A program made the translations under genes and the position numbers. Shown here in pieces: positions 10,545 to 19,920 of a stretch of 64,000 bases of DNA; the stretch's first letter is position 1; every line of letters starts with the position of its first letter. Below the pieces are notes generated by a model. It had not been told where the DNA came from. It searched no databases and saw nothing but the letters and a program-made list of their open reading frames with translations. Source of the stretch: Aurantiochytrium sp. KH105 (lineage: Eukaryota > Sar > Bigyra > Thraustochytrida > Thraustochytriidae); assembly GCA_003116975.1 (NCBI GenBank), contig BGKB01000173.1, positions 62,001-126,000 on the forward strand. Reading direction: 5' to 3'.

Positions 10545-11528
10545 TTACGCATCCTCGGGCGACGGTTCCTTACCGGCCGGCTCGATGGAAAGAATCTCAA
10601 CCTCAAACACCAAATCCGCGTTGGGAGGAATGACACCATTGCCCGCGCCCCGCTCACCGTAGGCGTGCACGCTCGGCAGGTGTACCGTCGCCTGCTCTCC
10701 CGTCGTCATGGACATGATCGCATTGTCGAGACCGATAATGAGCTGACGGTGGCCTGCAGAGAACGTGAGGGGCTCGCCACGGTTCCGGCTCGAGTCAAAG
10801 GGCTCCTCCGAACCGTCAATCCGTCCCGTGTAATGCATCGTCACACTGTCGCCCAACTCCGGCTTTGTCGACCCGGTACCTGGCTTTGATACATCAACAC
10901 GCACCGGGGGCAGGCGCTCCACATCGACCACGCGAATGTCAAAGCGCAGGGTTTCGCCAGCCAAGGGATGATTCAAATCCAAGACGGCCAGCTCCTCCTC
11001 CTTGAGAATCTCCTGCACGCGGACCTGCTGACCCGTCGACATTTGCAGCCTCATGCCTGCCTCCACGTCCTCCGGCAGCCGATCCAAAGGCACCTTGGCA
11101 ACCTTTCGGTCGTCCTTTTCGCCGTACGCCAGCTCGGGCGCGATGAGAACCTCGGTGCGTTCCTCCCTGGCCTCCATGCCGCGGACCTCGTCCTCGATGC
11201 CGGGAATGACCTCTTGACGGCCCAGGATGAACGACATCGGACCATGCTTTTCGCTGCTGTCGAGCACCTCGTCAGCGCCGGCAAGTCGCAGGGTGTAGTC
11301 CATCTTCACGCGCATCTCATCGTCCGCAACGAGCTTCTTGCTCCCGTCCGAGGAGTCCCCGCTCAAGAGCCGCCGCTGCACCTGCGCCATCGCAGGCATC
11401 GCTGCGGACCGCGCGACCACCGTCGATCGCGCCGTAGAGGTCATCGAGGGCATGCGCCCCATCGTCGCGCCCAGCACACGCCCCGAGATCGATGGCTGCA
11501 CCAGCCTGCGCACGCCGAGAAGCGCCAT
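10545..11528 (-). CDS. Mitochondrial tandem SlyD-type plus FKBP12-type peptidyl-prolyl isomerase
   Basis: A 327-residue protein. The ATG at 11528 (TTGAAGATGG) is chosen because residues 1-57 from there form a typical mitochondrial presequence: Arg/Ser/Ala-rich, no acidic residues, ending RRLLS. About 68-205 resemble bacterial SlyD-class FKBPs, with a split PPIase core around an insert and the closing DLNHPLAGETLRF signature. About 215-320 are a classical FKBP12-like domain: VTMHYTGRI, FDSSRNRGEPLTF, IIGLDNAI, AYGERGAG.G.IPPNADL.FEVE. Most active-site aromatics of the second domain are present. The likely role is prolyl isomerisation and chaperoning of imported or organelle-made proteins. It is convergent with the G-gamma-like gene. 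A plastid-derived origin for the SlyD half cannot be excluded. Confidence 0.8.
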   Translation of the reverse strand: MALLGVRRLVQPSISGRVLGATMGRMPSMTSTARSTVVARSAAMPAMAQVQRRLLSGDSSDGSKKLVADDEMRVKMDYTLRLAGADEVLDSSEKHGPMSFILGRQEVIPGIEDEVRGMEAREERTEVLIAPELAYGEKDDRKVAKVPLDRLPEDVEAGMRLQMSTGQQVRVQEILKEEELAVLDLNHPLAGETLRFDIRVVDVERLPPVRVDVSKPGTGSTKPELGDSVTMHYTGRIDGSEEPFDSSRNRGEPLTFSAGHRQLIIGLDNAIMSMTTGEQATVHLPSVHAYGERGAGNGVIPPNADLVFEVEILSIEPAGKEPSPEDA

Positions 11529-12241
11529 CTTCAAAAGTCCACGAAGGTCGTCTCCGCGAAGAGCAAGCAATTCGCGGTCGTGCCGAGTCTTTGACACGAG
11601 CTGAGGTCGGCCTGCGCGCTCGCCCTGCCTACGCGCTGCTCCTCCGCCTCTGTCTGCTGCCCCTCCTCTTCTTTCCGCCGCGCGGACGCTCTTGCTTGCA
11701 CCCTGCTGCGCGCACGCTTCAAAGAGAGGCCTCGTTTGGATTCTGTCTGCCGTCCGCACCGCAGCTTGCAAGATTACAAGTGGTCTCACCATCAATCTAT
11801 CTAATCAATCAAGCAATAAAGGAAAGGCCTCCGAGGAGGCTCCGAGATTTGCGTGATCGTTAAGCGAGGTAGAAGGCCTAGTTGTTGGTGATATGAGCTC
11901 GCCGCCCGCTGCCGGCGTTGGCTGGGGCTGTGTGAACGGAAATCAACAAGATTGACCTAGCCTTCTGACTGTGTATGCGATGCGAGCAGGAGCAGCTAAA
12001 AGGCACCGACCGTCAACGAGGTTTAATATCGATATCGACAGCCAGATCGAGATTGCAGCTCCTTGAGAACTTTCTTTTTGTGATGCGTGAAGCGACCACG
12101 TGAGAAAAGGCCCAAGGTCGCTCCATCACAAGGTCATGCAAACAGGAAAAAGACAAAAAACAAAAAAACAAAGAAGACTCGCAAGATCAATTTGCAAAAC
12201 TCAACGCAAACCCCTCGAATTACATTACGCGTAGCCAGGAC
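11529..12241. other. Promoter of FKBP gene and 3' region of TRAPPC13
   Basis: About 700 bases between two minus-strand genes. An A-rich tract at about 12148-12176 lies just past the TRAPPC13 stop. No gene or RNA element recognised. Confidence 0.45.
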
Positions 12242-13994
12242 CTAGCTCCGAACAAAGAGCGTCGCACTCGTTGACGTTAGTGGCAGCGGCTGCGCGGTTC
12301 GAGAGTCAACAACAGAGATGCAAGAGACAGCATGTAATCCAGCGCGCAGAGGCAGCACCGAAAAGGTCCCCGAGAAATATGCCTCCGGCGCCAAAACGCC
12401 CAGAGTATGTGTTGTGGAACCGGTGAATAAGAGGCTTCCCTCCGGTTCATCGTCGACACGGAGTTGGGCATTGACCTCCGCTCGGGATGCGTTCGTGACC
12501 GAAAAAGAGACCTCTGCTGGTTCTCCGACCCTTAGAGGCTCCCTTGGCTGCTTGAGTGACAAAACTACGCCATTGGGTCGCACCTCATTCCACACTAGCG
12601 GCTGCGACTGCAGCCGACCCTGCTCCGCAAAGTCTGTTCGCCAACGCGTAAAGACACGCGCTACAGAAGCGCCTGGCATAATTAGCGTTGTTCTCTTGGC
12701 TTCTACTTCATATAGAACATTATAGGTACCGCCAGGCGGTACGATGCGTGGAGATGACAATGCCCTTGTTCTCAAACCTTTCCTGCTCGGCTCTTCCAGG
12801 CCCATCACAGGAGACGCCACCGCATTCTCCTCGTGTAGTTCGACAGGCTGGCAGACGACATTTTCGAGCATTGGGAGCAGTGAGAGATGCGGCACAAAGA
12901 GATCGCGGTCTGTCAAATTTGTCATGGTGATCTGCGCCAGCAACTTTTTGGCGCCAAGTGCACTTTCTTCCTTGCCGGTCAAAACCTTGCTAAAAGCGCA
13001 GGTGAACGAGATGGGCTTTTCGACGGGAAATTTGTAATGTTTCCGGATCGCACGCTTCGATCCCTTGAGGGATTGACTATCAAACTCTACGCTCACGCGC
13101 AACGTGTGCATCCCGATATTCACCAGCTCCTTTTCTACAACGAGCGCGATTGTATCGCCAGCACGCGCAACTGCTTTGAATCCGTAGCTGCTTTCCGAAG
13201 CCAATCCTTCTTTAGCGTTTGCGCCAGTACTACTCGCATCGCTAGTTCCTTGCGTATTGGTTGTATCACGCCGGTCCAGCAATACATGGCGAGTTCCATT
13301 CGCTTCGAGCTCTGCGTGAATCGAGACGTTGTGCACTTCTTCGCACAATCCGTTGTTACACACACTTATGTAACATGCAAATGTCTGGCCAATGTAGATC
13401 TTTCCCAATCCGCTGGGAAGGAGCAGAGTTCCGGCAGGCCCTTGCGTCCATGCGCGAGCTTCCAGGCCATGCAAACCAAGACCAAGTGGTGCCTCCGTCA
13501 TGCGGGGCTTGTACAGCCGCATGACTTTCAGTGCCAGCGACTGCTCCTCTTCGGTTATCGTCTTGGCCGAAGGCGAATGTGCAGTTGACACGCGAGCTTG
13601 CTGGTTTGGATCTCCGTCATGTGCAATTTGCCGAGTTTGCACGGGTGCTGCCGGGGACTGCTGTGCTGCTGTCCCACCGGGCCTTCCTCCGGCTGCTGGA
13701 GGAGGCTGCATTGGTGGCGAGAAAGACCCTCCTGATCCTGCTCCTGATGTTGTTGCCGGCATAGTAGTAGAGCTTGTTGTAGTCGAAGGATGAGGCGCAG
13801 GACTGGCATTAGAGGACATCAATCCTCTCGGACCCTGACTCGGCGAGTAGCTTTGCGCGAATCCGCTTCCTCCAGAGAATGAGGACGCCTGCGCGCTTGC
13901 AGCAGGCGAACCTCCTCCAACAAAAGGCGTGGCGGGATAGCGGTGTTGCAGTGGTCGCGGCCTTGCCTGTTGCTGTTGTAGCGGCGGTGGTGGC

Positions 13995-14026
<32 letters not shown>

Positions 14027-14206
14027 ATAGAGTGGCTGCGTTTGCGGCTGGTATAGTTGTTGCTGTTGCTGATTTTGTAGCGGCGGCTGCTGCTGCTGCG
14101 GTGATTGCGCTTGATGATAAGGCTGCAGGCCTTGGGGTGACTGAGCGTACGGCGGCTGCCCCTGCTGTTGCTGGAGACCCCCTTGGTCTCCTCCTGGATA
14201 CGACAT
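12242..14206 (-). CDS. TRAPPC13: TRAPP complex subunit 13 (TRAPPC13/DUF974 family)
   Basis: A 654-residue protein starting MSYPGGDQGG at the ATG at 14206; an upstream in-frame start is avoided because its extra residues are unlike a conserved start. Residues 1-215 are Gln/Pro/Ser-rich and variable, encoded in part by a (CTG)10 tract. From about 222 the family signature begins: SLALKVMRLYKPRM, then GLGKIYIGQTFACYISVCNN, which corresponds to the human LP..FGNIFLGETFSSYISV.N region, followed by Ig-like beta-strand regions ending with SATLFV. TRAPPC13 belongs to metazoan-type TRAPPII/III tethering complexes that activate Rab GTPases at the Golgi and in autophagy. The long polyglutamine N-terminus is not usual for the family, whose members are about 400 residues. 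The start lies 248 bases from a transposon. Confidence 0.85.
13997..14026. repeat. (CTG)10 triplet repeat coding for polyglutamine
   Basis: Ten uninterrupted CTG triplets on the plus strand, read as CAG (Gln) in the TRAPPC13 gene. Interrupted Gln codons flank it. Likely to be length-variable between strains. Confidence 0.9.
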
Positions 14207-14453
14207 GCTCGAGCGACCTTTTCTTATCAGTAATAAACCCGTGAACACAGGCAGGTTCGAACGTTGTCAGCGCCAAGAGAGCAAAAAGGACACAAGTTTG
14301 CCGAGACGCTGGCCACTTGCGGCGAGCGTCCACACAACACTCGCGCCGTACGGCCGCGCCGCGCTGAGACGGGTCTGTGCTAGCGGTCTCGCCTCGTAGC
14401 CTAGTAAAAAAGAGACAGAATGAAAAAAAGATAAACCTTCCATACACTTCTTA
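14207..14453. promoter_or_regulatory. Upstream region of TRAPPC13, truncated by the transposon
   Basis: Only about 250 bases remain between the TRAPPC13 start and the transposon end, so its promoter either lies here or was displaced by the insertion. The other half of the former intergenic region lies at 16446-16832. Confidence 0.4.
14451..14453. repeat. Target-site duplication, left copy (TTA)
   Basis: TTA next to the left inverted repeat, matched by TTA at 16443-16445 on the right. Confidence 0.7.
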
Positions 14454-14482
14454 CAGTCAACGAGACCATAAATCGGTAATTA
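14454..14482 (+). repeat. Transposon left terminal inverted repeat
   Basis: 29 bases, perfect reverse complement of 16414-16442. The match stops at 14483. Confidence 0.95.
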
Positions 14483-14642
14483 GCCTCTAATTTTTCCTTC
14501 CGTCCACGCGAGAAGCGGCGCTTTTTAAGATGAACTGGAAAAAGTCGACGGCGTGCAGATCGCGACGAAGCGCGCGGCTACGACCAACGCCAGCGAGCAC
14601 ACGACGCGGACTTGCGGTGAAGAGGGGGTGTGTACTAAAACG

Positions 14643-16277
14643 ATGAGCGGGTCCCCCAAGCGTCGCCGGACATCACTATCTCAAGAGCAAGGGCGTCCGC
14701 GAAATGAAAGCGTCAAAACCCGGGTAACGGCGACCATCGAGGGCTGCGAAGGAGAACTTCAGGCAATCAGAAAAGCTCGTGGACGACCGGTGCTCACGTC
14801 TCAAGAGCGCTTCATGGCTCTACACGCTTATTTCGCGTATCAAAAAGATCAGTTGGCTTCGCAGAAAAAGACAGGCCGCAAGTGGCCGATTAACGCGATG
14901 GCAAACGTGTCCGCAATGCTGGGCATATCCAAGTCTACACTCGCTCCTCTTATAAAGAGCTGGACCGACTCTCGAACGAGTGAGACTGGCGATCGCAGTC
15001 TGCAACCAGTCTCGAATCGCGGCAATCGAGAGGCGAAGCCGAGACGTGTTCCAACGACGAAGCAGGTATTCTTCAAGATTCGTGACTTCGTACGCGAAAG
15101 GCGGCTGCGCCATGAGGCTGTGTCAGCCAGACACATCACAGACTACCTGGTAGAGACTGGGGTGCTTTCGATTATCCATGACGAAGGCGGTGTGATAGAC
15201 GCCAAAGACTACAGTGCTGCTCTTCGCGCCACACAGTCCTATCTGGTCGCGATGGGCTTCTGCCGTGGGAAGCGTCCGGGAAAGGTTTCGCTGAAGGTCG
15301 AACATATTGCTCTGCGCGACGATTACATCGTCAGACTCTTACAGAATCGATCCCTTCCGCCTGAGTTGCAGCTAAGGGAGGTCTATCTTGATGAGTCATA
15401 CGTGCATCAACACTACCATAGGTTTGACAAAAGTCTATTTGATCCAATGGACGCGGAAGACACAACGACGCGCGTTCAACACAAGGGACGTAGGTATTGT
15501 ATTTTGGCTGCCATTCAGAATTCGAGTCCAAAATACCCAGATCGTGAAGCTGGCCTCGTGCCAGGCTCTGTTTGGACGTTTTGTCCGCAAGCAGCTGACG
15601 CGAGCAAAGGAGACTACCACAAGAACTTCAACGGGACTAATTTTGCATTGTGGTGGCGGACGCAGCTCCTACCTAACCTTCATGAGCCGTCCCTGATCAT
15701 AATGGACAATGCGAGCTACCACAAGACGCTGCCGCCAACCGCACCCGACGTCGCGAAGCTAAAGAAACGGGAGGTTATTGCAGCGCTCTATCAATATCAG
15801 ATACCGCACGACGCAACGAGCACAGTTGCGCAGCTGAAAGTTCTGCTGAAGAACTGGATCAAGGAGAAGGTGCTGCCGGAAGTGATCGAGGCAGCACAGA
15901 GGGCAGGGCATCGCGTCCTCTTCACACCACCTCACTACTCGGATCTGCAGCCCATCGAACTGATTTGGGCTTACGTGAAAGGAAATATTGCAAGGCAATA
16001 CACGAAGGACACCACTCTCCAAGATGTGAAGCAGAGACTCGATGCCGAGTTCATCAAACTCGAGCAACCCTCTGGTCGAGACTTGGTGAAGCGGATTATC
16101 GTCTCACGTGATCGTGTCATAGAGGAGTTTCGTAGTGAATCCTCGATTGAAGATGGTGTTGAAACTGACAGCGATGATAGTGGTGATGATGATGACCTTT
16201 TTGAAGAAGAATACGACGTTGATGAACTCGAAAAGCAGCTCGAAGCTGTCCTAACAATTTCAGATGGTCGACCCTAG
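14643..16277 (+). CDS. DDE transposase, IS630/Tc1/mariner superfamily (DD83E spacing)
   Basis: A 544-residue transposase. The ATG at 14643 is the first in this frame, which otherwise opens at a GTG; a Lys/Arg-rich nuclear-type stretch (SPKRRR) follows the start. The N-terminal third is helix-turn-helix-like DNA-binding sequence. Catalytic residues read as Asp250 in VYLDESY, Asp355 in LIIMDNASYHK and Glu439 in YSDLQPIELIW. The last two blocks are hallmarks of the IS630/Tc1/mariner clan. The second Asp and the Glu are separated by 83 residues, far more than the 34-39 of classical Tc1/mariner and close to the DD82E (Sailor) group that has been described. The C-terminus is an acidic Asp/Glu tail (about 500-540). 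All three acidic residues are present, so it may be active. Confidence 0.9.
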   Translation: MSGSPKRRRTSLSQEQGRPRNESVKTRVTATIEGCEGELQAIRKARGRPVLTSQERFMALHAYFAYQKDQLASQKKTGRKWPINAMANVSAMLGISKSTLAPLIKSWTDSRTSETGDRSLQPVSNRGNREAKPRRVPTTKQVFFKIRDFVRERRLRHEAVSARHITDYLVETGVLSIIHDEGGVIDAKDYSAALRATQSYLVAMGFCRGKRPGKVSLKVEHIALRDDYIVRLLQNRSLPPELQLREVYLDESYVHQHYHRFDKSLFDPMDAEDTTTRVQHKGRRYCILAAIQNSSPKYPDREAGLVPGSVWTFCPQAADASKGDYHKNFNGTNFALWWRTQLLPNLHEPSLIIMDNASYHKTLPPTAPDVAKLKKREVIAALYQYQIPHDATSTVAQLKVLLKNWIKEKVLPEVIEAAQRAGHRVLFTPPHYSDLQPIELIWAYVKGNIARQYTKDTTLQDVKQRLDAEFIKLEQPSGRDLVKRIIVSRDRVIEEFRSESSIEDGVETDSDDSGDDDDLFEEEYDVDELEKQLEAVLTISDGRP

Positions 16278-16413
16278 AGGTTATATAGTAAAAACAATAA
16301 GAATGGTTACAATCAACTATTATCCAAATACGAGTTGGGCTCGACTATCAGCACAGAGGCCCGCCAACAACGCCCCTTCCCCCGGCCCTGTGCAGCTCCG
16401 TCCATTGCCTTTA

Positions 16414-16442
16414 TAATTACCGATTTATGGTCTCGTTGACTG
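16414..16442 (-). repeat. Transposon right terminal inverted repeat
   Basis: 29 bases, perfect reverse complement of 14454-14482. Confidence 0.95.
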
Positions 16443-16445
16443 TTA

Positions 16446-16832
16446 GTTCCTCGACTAGTTCATCACTAGACGAGCACTGCGCTGTGAAAATGAAAAAGTG
16501 TCCGTTTGCACGGCGACTCCTTCAAGTTCCTTTTCTGCGGCCTAGTCACACGAGCGCGCGACAAGGAGAGGGGCTCTTTGGGCCGCGCAGCTAAGCGTAC
16601 GTAGACAGACCTCCAGACAGAGAGACAGAGAGAGAGATCATCATCTCCTTCCGCCTTGGCGGGCGCATTCGTGGGTGGACCAGAAGGGCTCATGATGCGA
16701 GGGCGTTGAGCGTTGACAATAACAGTGAGAGAGTTTCATTCGCACAGGAGCCTGTCTGCGTGCAAGACACAAGCAAGCAGACAATTAAGCAGCCAGCGAG
16801 ACCATTTGGCCCCAATCAGGTGACAAGGCAAG
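16446..16832. promoter_or_regulatory. Upstream region of the MORN gene
   Basis: About 390 bases between the transposon and the MORN start. Contains an AGAG-rich run at 16616-16637. The sequence just before the start reads GGTGACAAGGCAAGATGG. No defined promoter element could be assigned. Confidence 0.35.
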
Positions 16833-19427
16833 ATGGCGGAGAAAATGGTGGGCAATGCGCCCGAGGCGATCCGCCAGGCCCGTCTCAAGACCATGCGCGA
16901 GAAAATTCACTTTCTCCGCGAGTCAGACGGCTTCGAGGTGTTCATCCCTCGTTTCCGGCTAAAAAAGGAGCACGTCAATAAACTTTTTGGCGACGAAGTC
17001 GAGCACGTTCACGACCTCGAGGGAAATGTCATTCTTCCTGATGACTATATGTGGCACTGTCTGCCTCCACCGCTCAAATATTTTGTCTACCATCGCGAAC
17101 GTGTTCCACTTCCCCCCGATGACGCCCACGATCCATGGTATATTGGCGAGACCCAGGTCGTAGTCACACGTGCGCCTGCCGACATTCCAGCCCACGCTTT
17201 GGTGGCCTGGATTCGCAAGGGTGTCGAACGCGGCGATGAACGCTATATGCAAGCCAAAAATGCAGTGAATGAGCTCCACGAACAACTGAAACGCAACAAG
17301 GAGCGCCAGGACAACGTTCCCTTTATGAAAACCAATGCAGAGTCCGAACAAGGTATGGCTGGAGAGCGCCTTTACGTCACCAAAGAGCTGAAAAAGAAGC
17401 GTGCCGAGCTCGAAGATCAACTGAAAAAGGCACAAACCCGTCTCGACCGAGAAAATGCGAGGCGCAGGATGCACGAGGTCACGGTTGAGTGCATCCGGGT
17501 CGATGACAAGCGCAAGGTTACTGACTGGATGGCCTATTTTGGAACGCGGAGAGAGGAGAATGCCGCCATCGATATGGACCAGTGGCCTTCTGTGCGCGTT
17601 TTTCACAAAATGGAAAAGGGTGGCAGCCCCACGGCTTATTGGGACGATGAGCTCGAAGCCACTGATGAAATTCTTCAGGACCCTGACCTCGAAATCAACA
17701 TGCGAGGCGTTCAGCTTCGACGCATCAAGCACGGTCTCGGGGCATTCACTGATTGGCAGCGCGGGGATGCGTACAAGGGTCGCTTCGTTGAAGGCAAGCG
17801 CCACGGACAGGGAATTTTGTATGACCGCGTCGGTGTCTATCGTGGCGAGTTCGAAGATGACGTACGACATGGAAAAGGCATTCAGGTCTTTGCGAACGGA
17901 GACGTGTACGAGGGCCCATTTGAATTCGACAAGATGCACGGCCCTGATGGTGTGCTCAAGTTTGCTGATGGCTCCGTGTACGAGGGTGATTTTGCCATCG
18001 GCACGCCGACCGGTCAGGGAACCTACAGTAGTCATGAGTCTTGCGAAAGGATCGCCGGTGATTTTTCTGATGGGGTGCTCCACGGCATTGGACTGCACAC
18101 GAAGCCAACGGGAGAGCGCTGCGAGGGTGACTTTGTTCTTGGAGACTTGCATGGTCGCGGTTCGTGGCGGTCGCGCAAGGGCGACACCTGCGATGGCGAC
18201 TTTGAAAACGGCGAACCACACGGGTACGCGCGATATAACTTTCGCAAGGGCCCCATGTACGACGGCTTCTTTCGGGATGGCTTGCGCGATGGCCCGGGCT
18301 CCATGGTGTACGGCAATGTGAGCGCAGTCTTTGATCGTTCGACGGGCAAACACGGTTTGCGGCATGACTTCAAGTACGAGGGCACGTGGTTAGCAGGCCG
18401 CATTCAAGCGCGAAATACCCATGTTACCGTGCACGACAGATTTCTTCCCATTGAAAAGGAGACGCCGCAACCTGGCTACGTGTACGAGCAGCTCGATACC
18501 CTTGGCTTCACCACCAACTCGAGGTCGTGGACCCGATACCCTTTTTTGCACGCGCTCGTTCACAAAGAGGACAGCAAGCGCGAAAAGCGATTTCTGCGTT
18601 CGCGAGCGCTTGCGCGCAGAGAGAAAAAGTCTCTTCGCCAGCTCCGGAAGCGTAACTTGGCGTCTTTCAAGCAGAAGCGCCGTGACACGATTGCTCTCTT
18701 TAAGCGAATCGACCGTGCGTTGCAGTCTATTCACAACGAAGCTGAAGAGGCTGCCCAGGCGCGGCGTGAAGCCGCTGCCAAAGCAGGAACTGGACAAGCA
18801 ATCGACCCACAAAACAATGAGGGTAATGACGACGATGGCCTTGGAGGTGGTGTCATGGGGGGATCCAAGAGACAATCGGATGGAGACAATGCAAATCCGC
18901 AGGAATACGACGAGGTCAGTGAGTACGGCGGCAATGGAAGTGGAAGTGGCAATGGGGAGCGTTCGACGAGCCGAAACAGCAATTCGAACGACCGTAGAGA
19001 GCCCTTGTCTGCAGATGACGAAGACGCTTCCTATGAGTCCGGCTCGTCCGGAGATGATGATGACGATGATGAAGATGAGGAGTATGAGGATGTCGATGAG
19101 GACGAAGAAGAAGAAGAAGAGGACGGTGATGAATGGGGCTATTACGACGATTCCGACTGGTACTCGGACGAGGAAGACGAAGATAATGAGGGTCTGAGAA
19201 CGCGCGCGCAGAATGCTGCGTCATCCTTGCCCAAGTCTATGTCCAGCAATCCAGTGTACCATGATCTGCGACTGTCACTCGTGGACATTTTCGAGGCCCC
19301 GCCCCCTACCGATTCCAAGGCTGGCATTATCAGTCTTCGGGCCGCACTTGAATATTACGCTCAGCGTGAGCACAAACGCAAACTCGAGGAACTCTTGCGC
19401 AAGCGCAAGTCGGGCAGCGGCGGATGA
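16833..19427 (+). CDS. MORN-repeat protein with acidic C-terminal tail
   Basis: An 864-residue protein starting in a GGCAAGATGG context. Residues 1-150 are an unrecognised globular segment with a conserved-looking DDYMWHCLPPPLKYF. Residues 150-210 are a charged helix (likely coiled coil). About 305-540 contain roughly nine MORN repeats of the Y.G.F..G..HG.G type (YKGRFVEGKRHGQGIL, YRGEFEDDVRHGKGI, YEGDFAIGTPTGQGTY and others). A Lys/Arg-rich helix follows, then a Gly/Ser region, then a long Asp/Glu run at about 740-790, and a final helix (YYAQREHKRKLEELL). MORN arrays act as scaffolds at membranes and in cilia and basal bodies; some bind phosphoinositides. There is no kinase or SET domain. 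The exact role is unknown. Confidence 0.85.
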   Translation: MAEKMVGNAPEAIRQARLKTMREKIHFLRESDGFEVFIPRFRLKKEHVNKLFGDEVEHVHDLEGNVILPDDYMWHCLPPPLKYFVYHRERVPLPPDDAHDPWYIGETQVVVTRAPADIPAHALVAWIRKGVERGDERYMQAKNAVNELHEQLKRNKERQDNVPFMKTNAESEQGMAGERLYVTKELKKKRAELEDQLKKAQTRLDRENARRRMHEVTVECIRVDDKRKVTDWMAYFGTRREENAAIDMDQWPSVRVFHKMEKGGSPTAYWDDELEATDEILQDPDLEINMRGVQLRRIKHGLGAFTDWQRGDAYKGRFVEGKRHGQGILYDRVGVYRGEFEDDVRHGKGIQVFANGDVYEGPFEFDKMHGPDGVLKFADGSVYEGDFAIGTPTGQGTYSSHESCERIAGDFSDGVLHGIGLHTKPTGERCEGDFVLGDLHGRGSWRSRKGDTCDGDFENGEPHGYARYNFRKGPMYDGFFRDGLRDGPGSMVYGNVSAVFDRSTGKHGLRHDFKYEGTWLAGRIQARNTHVTVHDRFLPIEKETPQPGYVYEQLDTLGFTTNSRSWTRYPFLHALVHKEDSKREKRFLRSRALARREKKSLRQLRKRNLASFKQKRRDTIALFKRIDRALQSIHNEAEEAAQARREAAAKAGTGQAIDPQNNEGNDDDGLGGGVMGGSKRQSDGDNANPQEYDEVSEYGGNGSGSGNGERSTSRNSNSNDRREPLSADDEDASYESGSSGDDDDDDEDEEYEDVDEDEEEEEEDGDEWGYYDDSDWYSDEEDEDNEGLRTRAQNAASSLPKSMSSNPVYHDLRLSLVDIFEAPPPTDSKAGIISLRAALEYYAQREHKRKLEELLRKRKSGSGG

Positions 19428-19920
19428 GATCTACTTCATAGAATAAATAGAAAAGGAAATCTGTCTTCCTATGTCTGCCTGCCTGCTACGGCCGCCTGCT
19501 ACGACCGCCTGCGACCTGCAAGCCACGATGCGATGCGATGCGTGGTGACGAACGAGAGCGAACCGGTCGACCTCATCCTGAGCTTGCTTGCCAAGGCGGC
19601 GGCAGCGACATCTGCGACGTGCGCACAAGAGACCGACCACCCATCGCCGTCCCGCGCCGTTCGCGCCCGTCGCTGCAGAGTGTGCTACATCCATCCAAGC
19701 CAGGCCTGCCTTCTTCTCCCCGGGCTCCCTGGAGCTCGCAGGCTGAAGTCAAAAAGGTCCCAGTCTGCCGCCGGGTCTTTTCTGCGCGCGACTAGAACGA
19801 GGCAGCAGCGCCCGCCCGTCCAGCCCGCCGCGCGCAGGAGCCGCCAGCGGAGCGGAGCAAAGCCGAACGCAGCGCGCGCGGCGCGGCGGGGCGCGGGCGA
19901 GGCGACGCGCGCGCGCGAGC
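19428..19920. other. Intergenic region before the carrier gene
   Basis: About 490 bases, increasingly GC-rich toward the next start. No element recognised. Open frames here are shadows of base composition. Confidence 0.4.
19442..19447 (+). terminator. AATAAA poly(A) signal candidate
   Basis: AATAAA 14 bases past the MORN-gene stop, matching the close spacing seen after the DUF2236 gene. Confidence 0.4.

Larger units (their letters stand above)
14454..16442 (+). mobile_element. Intact-looking IS630/Tc1/mariner-superfamily DNA transposon
   Basis: The 1989-bp element has 29-bp terminal inverted repeats (14454-14482 and 16414-16442) that match at every base, beginning CAGTCAACGAGACC. Both ends abut the trinucleotide TTA (14451-14453 and 16443-16445), a likely target duplication. 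It carries a single long uninterrupted transposase gene. Perfect repeats and an open gene point to a very recent insertion. A 3-bp TTA duplication is unlike the TA of typical Tc1/mariner elements. It sits between the divergent TRAPPC13 and MORN genes. Confidence 0.92.

Noticed and set aside
14553-14642. N-terminal extension of the transposase
   Set aside because: It begins at GTG; the first ATG in frame is at 14643, and the extra residues show no conserved pattern.
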